This document shows, piece after piece, positions 54,819 through 64,000 of a stretch of 64,000 nucleotides of DNA (its first letter is position 1; every line of letters begins with the position of its first letter). Source of the stretch: Scalesia atractyloides (taxonomy: Eukaryota; Streptophyta; Magnoliopsida; Asterales; Asteraceae); assembly GCA_947069175.1 (NCBI GenBank), contig CAMTDV010000003.1, positions 31,963,353 to 32,027,352 of the forward strand, written 5' to 3'. The notes beneath the pieces were generated by a model. That model had not been told where the DNA came from. It saw nothing but the letters and a program-made list of their open reading frames with translations, and ran no database searches. A program made the position numbers and the translations under genes.

Positions 54819-54927
54819 ATGGCAACTGGACGTCGCGGAAACCTCAACATGACGCCTGAAGAATTAGCCGCAATGATCCAAGAACACGTGAATGCTGCTC
54901 TGGCAGGTGTTCAAAACCCACCAGCAG
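54819..54927 (+). CDS. Element B2: gag exon 1
   Basis: ATG at 54819 opens MATGRRGNLNMTPEELAAMI and continues to a Pro-Ala segment, 36 codons plus one base, before a GT at 54928. Without splicing the frame stops at TAA 54939-54941 inside the next segment. With removal of 54928-55007 it continues in phase into the capsid region at 55008. Confidence 0.7.
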
Positions 54928-55007
54928 GTAACCATTATTAAATTTTCATGGGAAAATCTAATAGTTGGGCTAGTAGGCTTTCTCGCTGACTACCTATCCT
55001 CTATCAG
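54928..55007 (+). other. Predicted 80-nt spliceosomal intron in B2 gag
   Basis: GCAG|GTAACC at the left, CTATCAG|CAG at the right, with a CTGAC branch-point-like motif about 19 bases before the AG and a pyrimidine-rich stretch after it. It is AT-rich, contains in-frame stops, and is absent to the base in B1. A deletion between the CAG triplets at both ends would give the same sequence, so splicing is likely but not proven. Confidence 0.65.
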
Positions 55008-56090
55008 CAGGAGGGGATCTTAACCACTACAAGATGTTCCTCGATGCGAAACGGAGCAAATTCACGGGTGCAGAAGGACCCATAGGACTAGTCCGTTGGA
55101 TTGAAAAGTCTGAATCGTTGTTCGAGATGTGCAATTGCCTTGAGGCCAATAAGGTCAAGTATGCTGCCTCAACGCTGGAAGATGGGGCATTAACCTGGTG
55201 GAATGCACAAGTCCAAACGCGTGGACTTATTGTTGCGAACGCAATGGCCTGGGCCGAGTTTAAGGCCCTAATCAAAGAGGAGTACTGTCCGCGGGACAGA
55301 GTTCAGCAGTTGGAGCAAGCGCTATGGAACCATTAGATGGTAGGATCTGAAATTGAAGCATACACAGCGAAACATTATGATCTGGTGTTCCTATGTCCCG
55401 ATCTGGCTAACACCGTTGAAAAACGACTTGAGTTTTATCTTGGGGGTCTGGTCCCTGAGATCCAGAGCATGGTGAGGTCTAGTAACCCTGCGACGGAACA
55501 TCAAGCGATAAGGTTGGCGCACAAACTCACCAATAAGGCGGTGGAACAAAGGAAGTTGCCATCTCAGGGTGCAACTAAAGTTGTCCCTAATAATAAAAGA
55601 AAATTTGAAGACTCGCCTGCTCGACAGTCTTCGTCAGCCCAGCCATAACAAGGAAACCAGAAACGGTTCAACAATTTCAACAACAATCGAGGTCACAATA
55701 ATCAGTCCGCCAACAACACCCGGAACTCGAGCGGCTATGCAGGACGGAAGCCGCAATATAATCGTTGTAACCTCCATCATCACGGCCCTTGTGCCGGACA
55801 TCGCTGCCAACGATGTGGCAAGACGGGACATGCGGCAAGGGACTGTCGCGGGGAAATCGTGTGTCGACAAAATCAAAATCAGCACCAGATTCAACAGCAA
55901 GGTATTAACCGGGGGTGCTATCAGTGCGGTAGCACTACCCATTTCAAGCGAGTCTGCCTGCAACTTCGCAACAACAACAACAATGGTGGGAACAACAACA
56001 ACAACAACCACAACCACAACAACAACAACAACAACAACAATGGAAATGGTGGCACAGGAGGTGCCAAAGGTCGTGCATTCACACTAGGCC
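55008..56090 (+). pseudogene. Element B2: gag exon 2 (capsid and two zinc knuckles)
   Basis: Capsid motifs LTWWNAQVQ and EEYCPRDRVQQLEQ are in frame from 55008. A TAG at 55334-55336 interrupts the capsid (B1 has AAG there), and a TAA at about 55646 separates it from nucleocapsid. The nucleocapsid has an HHHGPCAGHRC cluster and two good CCHC knuckles: CQRCGKTGHAARDC (near 55830) and CYQCGSTTHFKRVC (near 55920), then an Asn-rich tract encoded by AAC repeats. It would package genomic RNA. Confidence 0.9.
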
Positions 56091-56471
56091 GCGGAGAGGC
56101 CAGAAACGACTCGAACGTGGTCACCGGTAAGTTTCCCCTTAACGAACATTTTGCTACTGTACTTTTTGATACGGGTGCGGATAGGAGTTTTATATCTGAG
56201 TCTTTTAGGAAGAACCTAAATCTCACGCCTAAACCCCTAGAGACCCCTTACGTCATAGAACTAGCCGATGGTAAATCTGTAGATGTGACCCATTTAGTAA
56301 CCGGCTGCCAACTTAAACTCGGGTCACACCTTTACCATTGATCTGATGACAACTACCCTGGGTAGTTTTGACATGGTAGCCGGAATGGACTGGCTATCCG
56401 ACGTCTGAGCTAAAGCTCTCTGCTTCGAGAAATCTATCCGTATTCCGCTCTCTATCGATGAAGTCTTACTG
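56091..56471 (+). pseudogene. Element B2: protease
   Basis: DTG is intact at about 56168-56176 (LFDTGADRSF). A two-base loss near 56323 (KLGSHLYH) shifts the frame, and a TGA occurs near 56406 where B1 has a sense codon, so the C-terminal half, including MDWLSD, is out of frame or cut. Confidence 0.9.
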
Positions 56472-57725
56472 GTGCAAGGCGAGAAGGCAGGCGCCGTCAC
56501 AAACATCATCTCTTACATGCAAGCTCAGAAGTATCTTCAAAGGAAGAACTCCTTCGCTTTGCTCGCACTGGTCACCGAGCAGCCTAAGGACGAGAAGTGT
56601 ATAGAAGATATCCCCGTCGTCCGTGATTTTTCCGGTGTATTTCCAGAGGAGTTACCAGGTCTTCCACCACATCGACAAGTGGAGTTTGAAATCGAATTGG
56701 CAAACCATGCAACTCCTATCGCCAAGGCCCCGTACCGCCTGGCTCCAGCAGAGCTGCAAGAGCTGTCTACCCAACTTCAGGAATTGTTAGAAAAAGGATT
56801 TATCCGACCCAGCACTTCGCCATGGGGAGCTCCGGTCCTTTTTGTCAAGAAGAAGGACGGGACCTTCTGTATGTGCATCGACTACAGGGAACTCAATAAG
56901 GTTACCGCCAAGAACCGATACCCATTACCTCGCATCGACGATCTCTTCGACCAACTTCAAGGGTCAAGCTCCTACTCCAAGATTGATCTATGGTCCGGTT
57001 ATCACCAGTTACGCGTCAGGGAGGAGGATATCTCTATGACGGCATTTCTTACTCGGTACGGCCATTATGAGTTCTTGGTCATGCCCTTCGGTCTCACCAA
57101 CGCACCCACGGTGTTCATGGATCTCATGAACCGCGTGTGTAAGCCGTATCTCGACAAGTTTGTCATCGTGTTCATCGATGACATACTCATCTACTCTAAG
57201 GGTGAAGAAGAACATGCTGAACATCTACGATTATTGCTGGAATTACTTCAACAGGAGAAACTATATGCCAAGCTTTCAAAGTGTGATTTATGGATTCGGG
57301 AAGTTCAGTTCCTCGGGCATATCATGAATGAAAAGGGCATCCACGTTGATCCCACCAAGATCGATGCTATCAAGAACTGGGAAGCACCAAAGACACCGAC
57401 AGAGATCTGCCAATTTTTGGGTTTGGCTGGTTACTACAGATGTTTCATCGAGGAATTTTCAAAGATCGCGCAACCGCTTACCACTCTCACCCAGAAAGGC
57501 ACTAAGTATGCTTGGGGTGACAAGCAGGAATCGGCATTTCAATTGCTGAAGCTGAAACTTTGCAGTGCACCCATTCTGTCGTTGTCGGAAGGGACTGATG
57601 ATTTTGTGGTATATTGTGACACTTCCATTCAGGGATTGGGATGCGTACTCATGCAACGTGATAAAGGTCATCGCGTATGCGTCCCGATAATTGAAGGTTC
57701 ACGAGAAAAACTACACAACACATGA
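56472..57725 (+). pseudogene. Element B2: reverse transcriptase and start of RNase H
   Basis: The frame holds the full palm: FVKKKDGTFCMCIDYRELN, PRIDDLFDQLQG, KIDLWSGYHQ (Arg to Trp in a usually fixed position), LTRYGHYEF, FVIVFIDDILIYSK and FLGLAGYYRCFI. RNase H begins with DDFVVYCDTSIQGLGC (catalytic Asp kept). A one-base insertion near 57664 then shifts the frame, giving a short false tail. Confidence 0.93.
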
Positions 57726-58395
57726 CCTGGAATTGGGAGCAGTGGTGTTTGCGCTTAAGATTTGGAGACACTACCTATATGGAACAAAGTGCACAATCTA
57801 TACAGATCACAAGAGCCTCCAGCATATCTTCGACCAGAAGGAGTTGAACATGCGACAGCGTCGCTGGGTCGAACTCCTGAACGATTATGAATGTGCCATT
57901 CGGTATCACCCGGGTAAAGCTAACGTGGTAGCTGATGCCCTCAGTAGGAAGGAGCACTTGAAACCTCGTCGGGTACGAGCACTACAGTTCACCATACGCG
58001 ATGCGCAGCTAGAAGCAGTTAAGGAAGAAAACATTAAGGCCGAATCTGTGGGAAAGATGGAACACGATTGGGAAGTAAAACCCATTGGTGCCCGGCATTT
58101 CATGAATCGTATATGGGTACCTCTCTGCGGAGACCTCAGGAAGCTAGTTATGGACGAAGCTCACAAATCCCGATACTCTGTCCATCCCGGTTCGGACAAG
58201 ATGTATCAAGACCTTAAAGCCGCGTACTGGTGGCCCAGCATGAAAGCGGATATAGCCACCTACGTGAGCAAGTGTTTGACTTGTGCGAAAGTCAAGGTGG
58301 AGTACCAGAAGCCATCAGGGCTACTTCAACAACCTGAGATCCCAGTGTGGAAATGGGATCAGATCTCGATGGACTTTATCACTAAACTCCCGTGA
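57691..58395 (+). pseudogene. Element B2: RNase H end and integrase N-terminus
   Basis: Continues RNase H (HEKNYTTHDLELGAVVF, YTDHKSLQHIFDQKEL), the YHPGKANVVADALSRK segment, the HHCC module (YSVHPGSDKMYQ, CLTCAKVK) and the first catalytic Asp in SMDFITKLP. A TGA at 58393 ends it immediately after that motif; B1 has CGA in the same place, a C-to-T change. Confidence 0.93.
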
Positions 58396-59439
58396 ATTCC
58401 GGGTGGTTGCGATACCATCTGGGTGATCGTGGATCGTTTAACTAAGTCCGCACACTTCCTAGCGATCAAAGAAACAGATAAGATGGATAGGCTGACTCGC
58501 ATCTACATTAAGGAAGTAGTTTCTCGGCACGGAGTGCCAACATCCATCATCTCAGACAGAGATGCTCGTTTCACGTCCAATTTTTGGAAGTCACTTCAGA
58601 AAGCGTTGGGCACAAGCTTAGATATGAGCACAACTTATCACCCTCAGACGGATGGTCAAAGTGAAAGGACTATTCAGACCTTGGAAGACATGCTTAGGGC
58701 GTGTGTGGTAGACTTTGGGAACAGTTGGGAAATCCATCTGCCTTTAGTGGAATTCTCGTATAACAACAGTTACCATACGAGTATTCAAGCGGCACCGTTT
58801 GAAGCATTATACGGTCGTAAATGTAGATCACCGTTCTGTTGGGCAGAAGTCGGTGATAGTCAACTCACAGGTCCTGAGTTGATACTTGAAGCTACTGAAA
58901 AGATTGTGCAAATCAGACACAGCATGGCAGCGGCACGAGATCGACAGAAAAGCTACGCTGATCAACGACGCAAACCGCTCGAATTTCAAGTAGGCGACCG
59001 CGTCCTACTAAAGGTGTCACCCTGGAAGGGTGTAATCCGTTTTGGGAAACGAGGCAAACTAAACCCACGGTACGTAGGCCCATTTGTGATCTTGAAACGT
59101 ATCGGGCCCGTAGCTTATCAATTAGACCTTCCTGCCAAACTCAGTGGAGTTCACAACGTTTTTCACGTGTCAAATATGAAGAAGTGTCTATCAGATGAGA
59201 CCCTAGTCATTCCATTGGATGAGATTCAAGTGGATGAACAACTGCACTTTGTGGAACAACCTATCGAGATCATGGATCGTGAGATCAAGACTCGAAGGCA
59301 CAGCAAGATACCGATCGTCAAGGTTTGTTGGGATTCTAAGCGTGGACCGGAGTTCACGTGGGAAAAAGAGGACCAAATGAAAAGCAAATATCCACACCTT
59401 TTCGCAGCTGAGCAGCAAGCTAACGTTACCACCAACTAA
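58396..59439 (+). pseudogene. Element B2: integrase core and chromodomain-like tail
   Basis: Open from 58423 to the TAA at 59439: WVIVDRLTKSAHF-like start, ISDRDARFTS and QSERTIQTLE (second Asp and Glu of the triad), EALYGRKCRSP, NPRYVGPF, NVFHVSNMKKC and the C-terminal WDSKRGPEFTWEKE. Apart from the upstream stop it is complete. Confidence 0.93.
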
Positions 59440-59590
59440 ATTTTCGGGACAAAAAATCTTTCAACATGGGGATGATGTGACAGCCTGGGAATTTCTTGTA
59501 CCATTGCTAACAAACTGAATCTTTGTGCGTTGCATTCTAAACCGCGTTTACTCAATTTTCGGGATGAAAATTCTTTCAACATGGGGATAA
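59440..59590 (+). other. Element B2: duplicated pre-LTR block
   Basis: Two copies of the palindrome-purine tract block: at 59438-59475, with a decayed right arm and a pseudo LTR start (TGTGACAGCCTGGG), and at 59554-59590 next to the true LTR, where a wobble pair replaces one C:G (TGAAAATT arm). Confidence 0.85.
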
Positions 59591-62323
59591 TGTGACATCC
59601 CGGTTTTTCAGGTATCTTAAACGCACCACTTCACGGTTATTCATTCCTACGCTAATTTGATTCGGAGAATTTAAATTACACGCTCGCAATAACTACGCTA
59701 ACTTTGTGAACTCATCGAGTGAATTACGTGCTATGTGTTATTAGACGTTTATAAGTTTTTGAATTATTATATCATGTTTTGATTTCACGATTATTAGTTT
59801 ATAAAAAAATATATATTAAATAAATAGCCGAACCGAACCGAGCCGCGAAACGTGTCGACCTCACTTCCTTGTGGCCCAAGTAACTAGCCTAAACTTGAGG
59901 CCCAAGTTACTCAACCAAACCCCCCCCCCCTTTGCGGCCGCAAGCCCACCCCCACCCTTCTCCTTTTCTTCTTTTCCCCTGCACTATATATATACAAGTA
60001 TGCATGGGTTAATTTAAAAAAAAATCAAGAAACCCTAGCTAAAAGGAAAACTGACGGCAGCCCCCCCCCCCCGCTCTCTCACGGTCGCAACTTCTTCGAT
60101 CCTCGGATTGATTCCAATCTCGTTCCCAGTTCGCTAATCTTCATCGTATCAAGGTTAGGATTTTAATTGTTTTGCAAATCACATTAGGGTTTATGAATTC
60201 TTGATCAGGATTGTGTGTATTGTTTGAATCATTTTTATGAAAAATGTTATGATTTATGTTTAGTTCGGTTGATTGTGCAAGTTTTTGCGATTATGATGCT
60301 TGGATGAATACAAAAATCATAGGCTGCGTTTTTGTGATAAAAATCATATCATATGATTAGGGTTTGCATGGGTATTGATATACATAATGATATATGACAA
60401 ATAAACCTGTTCTAATCATTGTTAATTAGAGTCTTGATCGTTTAAGCGTGTTCTATTGCGATGAAAGTCGAAAACAGGTTGTTGAATGGTATTTACAGCC
60501 AACTTCAGTTGGCTATAACCTGGTCATTATTTATCGACAAGTGGATTTTCTGAAGCCTAAAACGTATATTTTTGAAAAACGCTTCTAATGGCACTGGATT
60601 CATATTTTTCTGAGGTTGTTTGATATTTTTAAGTGGTCATTTAAGTGCAGTAACTGAAGCTGTGTAAATTCTGAAAATTTGTTAGATGTTTCTCGAGTCG
60701 GATCTCATAATCTGTAGAGGGTTGGGTCATGCAATTTGTACAGCAACTGGAGACGGGAATTTCCGGGAAACTACCACTGGAATTTTGGTAATTGGATGAA
60801 CGACGATTTTTAAATAGTTTCTCCCGTGGACCGCAGGCAGAAAGCGACGAATCTGACTGCAGCCTAGTATATAAATGTTTATCAATAATTAGTAAAGTGT
60901 TAGGACTTGAAAAATTTACATAAAATTCTACAGTTTAGTTGACACCTTCTGAAAAAAAATTGGAATTTTTAGAATGTTGGAACTATTTTATAAAAATCCT
61001 CAAAAACAGCCTAGTTATGAGCGTAGAAGCTGAAACATGATAACTTGCGAATGTGTGTACCAAAGTGTTGTATGAGTTGATTTGTGTTTATGACAAGTTG
61101 GTTTGATCACTATTTTGGTATGATAATACTTTGCATGCATGATTGTGTTTTCGAATTTGTTATTATGTGTGCCGCATTGTGTGTTAGTTATGCATAGGGT
61201 TTGTATCAGTGTGTTCACACACAAACTTTAAATCGATTGACATGTTAGGACGCAATTAGCGGTCCCATCATTTGCTACTTCTGTGTTACATTAACCGAGC
61301 AATTAAAGGTGAGTTCACGGCCCCTATTTTATCCGGTTTTAAACAACAGGGGGAGAAACATGTATACATTCTATAACTCTATCTTTTTACGTTATGCGAA
61401 ATTAACGTTGTTAAACTACTCCGTAACTAAGTTAATGTTAATGTACATTACGGTCACTAAGCAGCTATATCACGGAAGTCCTCGACAAACTCTCGGATCG
61501 TTAGGATTGGGTTAGATAGCGGGGAAATTATAAGTAGTACTACTGGGCCCGACAAGCCCCACCCGAGCTAGTCGCGCTAGCCGACCGGGTATGGTCAACG
61601 GGTGAATAATTTGGCCTAACTTTCGCCATGGTCAGTGATAGGCCTGGCAACACGGAGGCACAACAGTCAGCTTCGATCGCGAACACTTATGTGACATAAC
61701 TTTAGGCTCGCTACCTACGTGTTAACATTGAACTTAACTACGAACCGACATCATTATTATTCCGGGTTAGGAATAATGGAACATCATTATTATTCCGGGT
61801 TAGGGATAATGGAACCATCATTATTATTCCGGGTTAGGAATAATGGAACTAAATCGTTATCCTGGGTTAGGGATAACGGGGGAAACAAACTTTTAACCGA
61901 ACTAATGAACTTATAAAAACCTGTGAACTCACTGTTCTTTAATGTTGACCCATGTTTCTTTACATGTTTCTCAGGACGCTAGGAGAGCTAGGTGCACTCA
62001 CTTGCATTGACCAAGACATATTTTTATCGAGTCTCATTTACGAATATTGTTTGGGATTTTTGGTTTTTGGCGTTTGTGTTGGCGCCCGTTACTTTACCTT
62101 ACCTTACTTTAATGCTTCCGCACAACTTAGAAACTAATGCTTCCGCTAAACTTTGAAACCAAACTAAGATAAATTGAAAATAATTATGAATGGGTAAACA
62201 AATGTTTTTGGAAAACGTTTAAATAAATCATATAGAGTCGTTCGATATTACTAGTGTCTCAGATTCTGGTTTGATCACACGCCTCGCGGTAAAACTCCGC
62301 AAGTGGAAATTGAGGGTGTGACA
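59591..62323 (+). mobile_element. Element B2: 3' LTR
   Basis: 2733 bp, TGTGACATCCCGG to GAGGGTGTGACA. TATA box near 59985, predicted donor at 61309 and acceptor at 61973-61974, hairpin array of four units at about 61753-61880. Not duplicated internally, unlike the 5' LTR. Confidence 0.95.
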
Positions 62324-62328
62324 TACGG
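62324..62328. repeat. B2 target site duplication, right copy
   Basis: TACGG after the TGTGACA end of B2, matching CACGG at 49945-49949 except for one transition. Confidence 0.9.
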
Positions 62329-63504
62329 TCACCTACTTGAAATTCGAGCGGTTTGCGTCGTTGACTAGCGTAACTTTTCTGTCGATCCCGTGCTGCTGCC
62401 TGCGGTTTCTGATTTGCACAATCTTTTTAGTAGCCTCAAGTATCAACTCAGGACCTGTGAGTTGACTATCACCGATTTCTACGCAACAGACCGGTGATCT
62501 ACATTTGCGACCGTACAATGCTTCAAACGGTGCTGCCAGAATACTCGTATGATAACTGTTGTTATACGAGAATTCCACCAAAGGCAGATGGATTTCCCAA
62601 CTTTTCCCGAAGTCTACCACGTATGCCCGAAGAATGTCCTCCAAGGTCTGAATGGTCCTTAACTTTGACCATCCATCTGAGGGTGGTAAGCTGTGCTCAT
62701 ATCTAAGCGTATACCCAACGCTTTCTGAAGTGACCGCCAAAAGTTGGACATGAAACGGGCATCTCTGTCTGAAATGATGGACGTTGGCACCCCGTGCAGA
62801 GAAACTACTTCCTTAATGTAGATGCGAGTCAACTTATCCATCTTATATGTATCTTTGGTCGCTAGGAAGTGTGCAGACTTAGTTAGACGATCCACGATCA
62901 CCCATATGGTATCGCAACCACCCGGAGTTCGTGGGAGTTTAGTGATAAAGTCCATCGAGATCTGATCCCATTTCCACACTGGGATCTCAGGTTGTTGAAG
63001 TAGCCTTGATGGCTTCTGGTATTCCACCTTGACTTTCGCACAAGTCAAACACTTGCTCACGTAGGTGGCTATATCCGCTTTCATGTTGGGCCACTAGTAC
63101 GCGGCTTTAAGGTCTTGATACATCTTATCCGAACCAGGATGGACAGAGTATCGGGATTTGTGAGCTTTGTCCATAACTAGCTTTCTGAGGTTTCCGTAGA
63201 GAGGTACCCATATACGGTTCATGAAATACCGGGTACCATTGGGTTTCACTTCCCAATCGCGTTCCATCTTTCCCACAGATTCGGCCTTGATGTTCTCTTC
63301 CTTAACTGCTTCTAGCTGCGCATCGCGTATATGTTCGGGTAACCCAGAATGAATTGTGAACTGTAGTGCTCGTACCCGACGAGGTTTCAAGTGCTCCTTC
63401 CGACTGAGGGCATCAGCTACCACGTTAGCTTTACCTGGGTGATACCGAATGGCACATTCATAATTGTTTAGGAGTTCGACCCAGCGACGCTGTCGCATGT
63501 TCAT
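62329..63504 (-). pseudogene. Element B3: integrase N-terminal and core part
   Basis: Minus-strand frames from right to left: YHPGKANVVADALSRKEHL, HHCC module (YSVHPGSDKMYQ near 63140, CLTCAKVK near 63045), SMDFITKLPRTPGG (first Asp), SIISDRDARF (second Asp) and a frame change at about 62660-62700 around TDGQS, just before the Glu. Then LVEFSYNNSYHTS and ALYGRKCRSP to the B2 insertion. A TAG near 63096 splits the HHCC module. It continues at 49949 on the other side of B2. Confidence 0.93.
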
Positions 63505-64000
63505 AATTGTTTAGGAGCTCTTGTGATCCGTGTAGATTGTGAACTTTGTTCCATATAGGTAGTGTCTCCAAATATTAAGTGCAAACACAACTGCTCCCAA
63601 TTCCAAGTCATGTGTCGTGTAGTTCTTCTCGTGGACCTTCAACTATCGGGATGCATACGCGATGACCTTATCACGTTGCATGAGCACACATCCCAATCCC
63701 TGAATGGAAGCGTCACAATATACCACAAAATCATCCGTCCCCTCTTGCAAGGACAAAATGGGCGCACTGCAAAGCTTCTGCTTCAGTAATTGAAATGCTT
63801 TTCCTGTTTGTCACCCCAAGCATACTTGGTGCCCTTCTGAGTGAGAATGGTAAGCGGTTATGCGATCTTGGAAAATCCCTTGATGAAATGTCGATAGTAA
63901 CCAGCCAAACCCAAAAATTGGCGAATCTCTGTCGGTGTCCTGGGTGCTTCCCAGTTCTTGATCACATCGATCTTGGCGGGATCAACGTGTATACCCTTTT
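63505..64000 (-). pseudogene. Element B3: RNase H and end of reverse transcriptase
   Basis: Readable on the minus strand: KGIHVDPAKID, EIRQFLGLAGYYR (near 63920) and the WGDKQE motif, then RNase H in shifting frames to TDHKSS near 63510. A stop near 63850 and a frameshift near 63800 lie between. A small templated rearrangement at 63460-63517 removes the QHIFDQKE segment. Continues beyond the right edge. Confidence 0.88.

Larger units (their letters stand above)
49950..62323 (+). mobile_element. Element B2: complete family B gypsy element nested in B3
   Basis: A 12.4-kb plus-strand copy with LTRs at 49950-53770 and 59591-62323, inserted in opposite orientation in the integrase of another family B copy. 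It carries ORF0, a gag with a predicted intron, and all pol domains, but has lost its PBS and has several stops and shifts. The unusual length comes from a duplication in its 5' LTR. Confidence 0.95.

Noticed and set aside
1..64000. CRISPR arrays, rRNA or tRNA genes, bacterial operons
   Set aside because: None seen. The tRNA-like matches are 12-base primer-binding sites, and the tandem repeats are LTR repeats without a spacer pattern.

Overview
The window looks like intergenic heterochromatin from a large plant genome. I find no host protein-coding gene, rRNA or tRNA gene. Nearly everything is LTR retrotransposon sequence: Ty3/gypsy elements of the chromovirus (Tekay/Del-like) type with LTRs of 1.8-3.8 kb, and Ty1/copia elements with 0.3-0.4 kb LTRs. 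The primer-binding sites (PBS) that survive match the 3' end of plant initiator tRNA-Met. An angiosperm is certain in practice; a large-genome Asteraceae is my guess from the general look of the families, and I could not test it.

Layout from left to right. 1-4506: element G, a minus-strand gypsy copy that runs off the left edge, with its 5' LTR at 1580-4506. 4507-7245: A1, a plus-strand gypsy piece (3' part of an LTR, PBS, a pre-gag ORF). 7246-20134: A2, an inverted LTR of the same family, split by the complete nested gypsy element B1 (7860-18451, 5-bp target duplication CGTGG). 20135-26603: C, a minus-strand gypsy deletion derivative. 26604-39121: E, a minus-strand SIRE-like copia element, split by D (30560-35737), a minus-strand element coding only for Gag. 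39122-44190: A3, the 3' end of pol plus the 3' LTR of family A. 44660-46732: H, a plus-strand gypsy pol relic. 46733-64000: B3, a minus-strand copy of family B that runs off the right edge and is split inside its integrase gene by B2 (49950-62323), a plus-strand copy of the same family.

How the parts work together. Each autonomous family should make an RNA from the TATA box in its 5' LTR and prime on tRNA-iMet. Gag and a polyprotein follow: protease, reverse transcriptase, RNase H and integrase, with a chromodomain-like tail in gypsy families A and B. All copies here are damaged by stops, frameshifts or deletions.

Most interesting signals: (1) a predicted 80-nt GT-AG intron in gag of B2 that is exactly absent from B1; (2) a predicted intron inside the family B LTR that carries an array of short hairpins whose arms change in a compensatory way; (3) a palindrome next to the pol stop codon, kept in three gypsy families with different arm sequences; (4) a coiled-coil ORF upstream of gag in families A and B; (5) a 158-160 bp tandem monomer array inside the family A LTR; (6) a shared degenerate CCGGAT-type repeat field in the leaders of the Gag-only element and its copia host.
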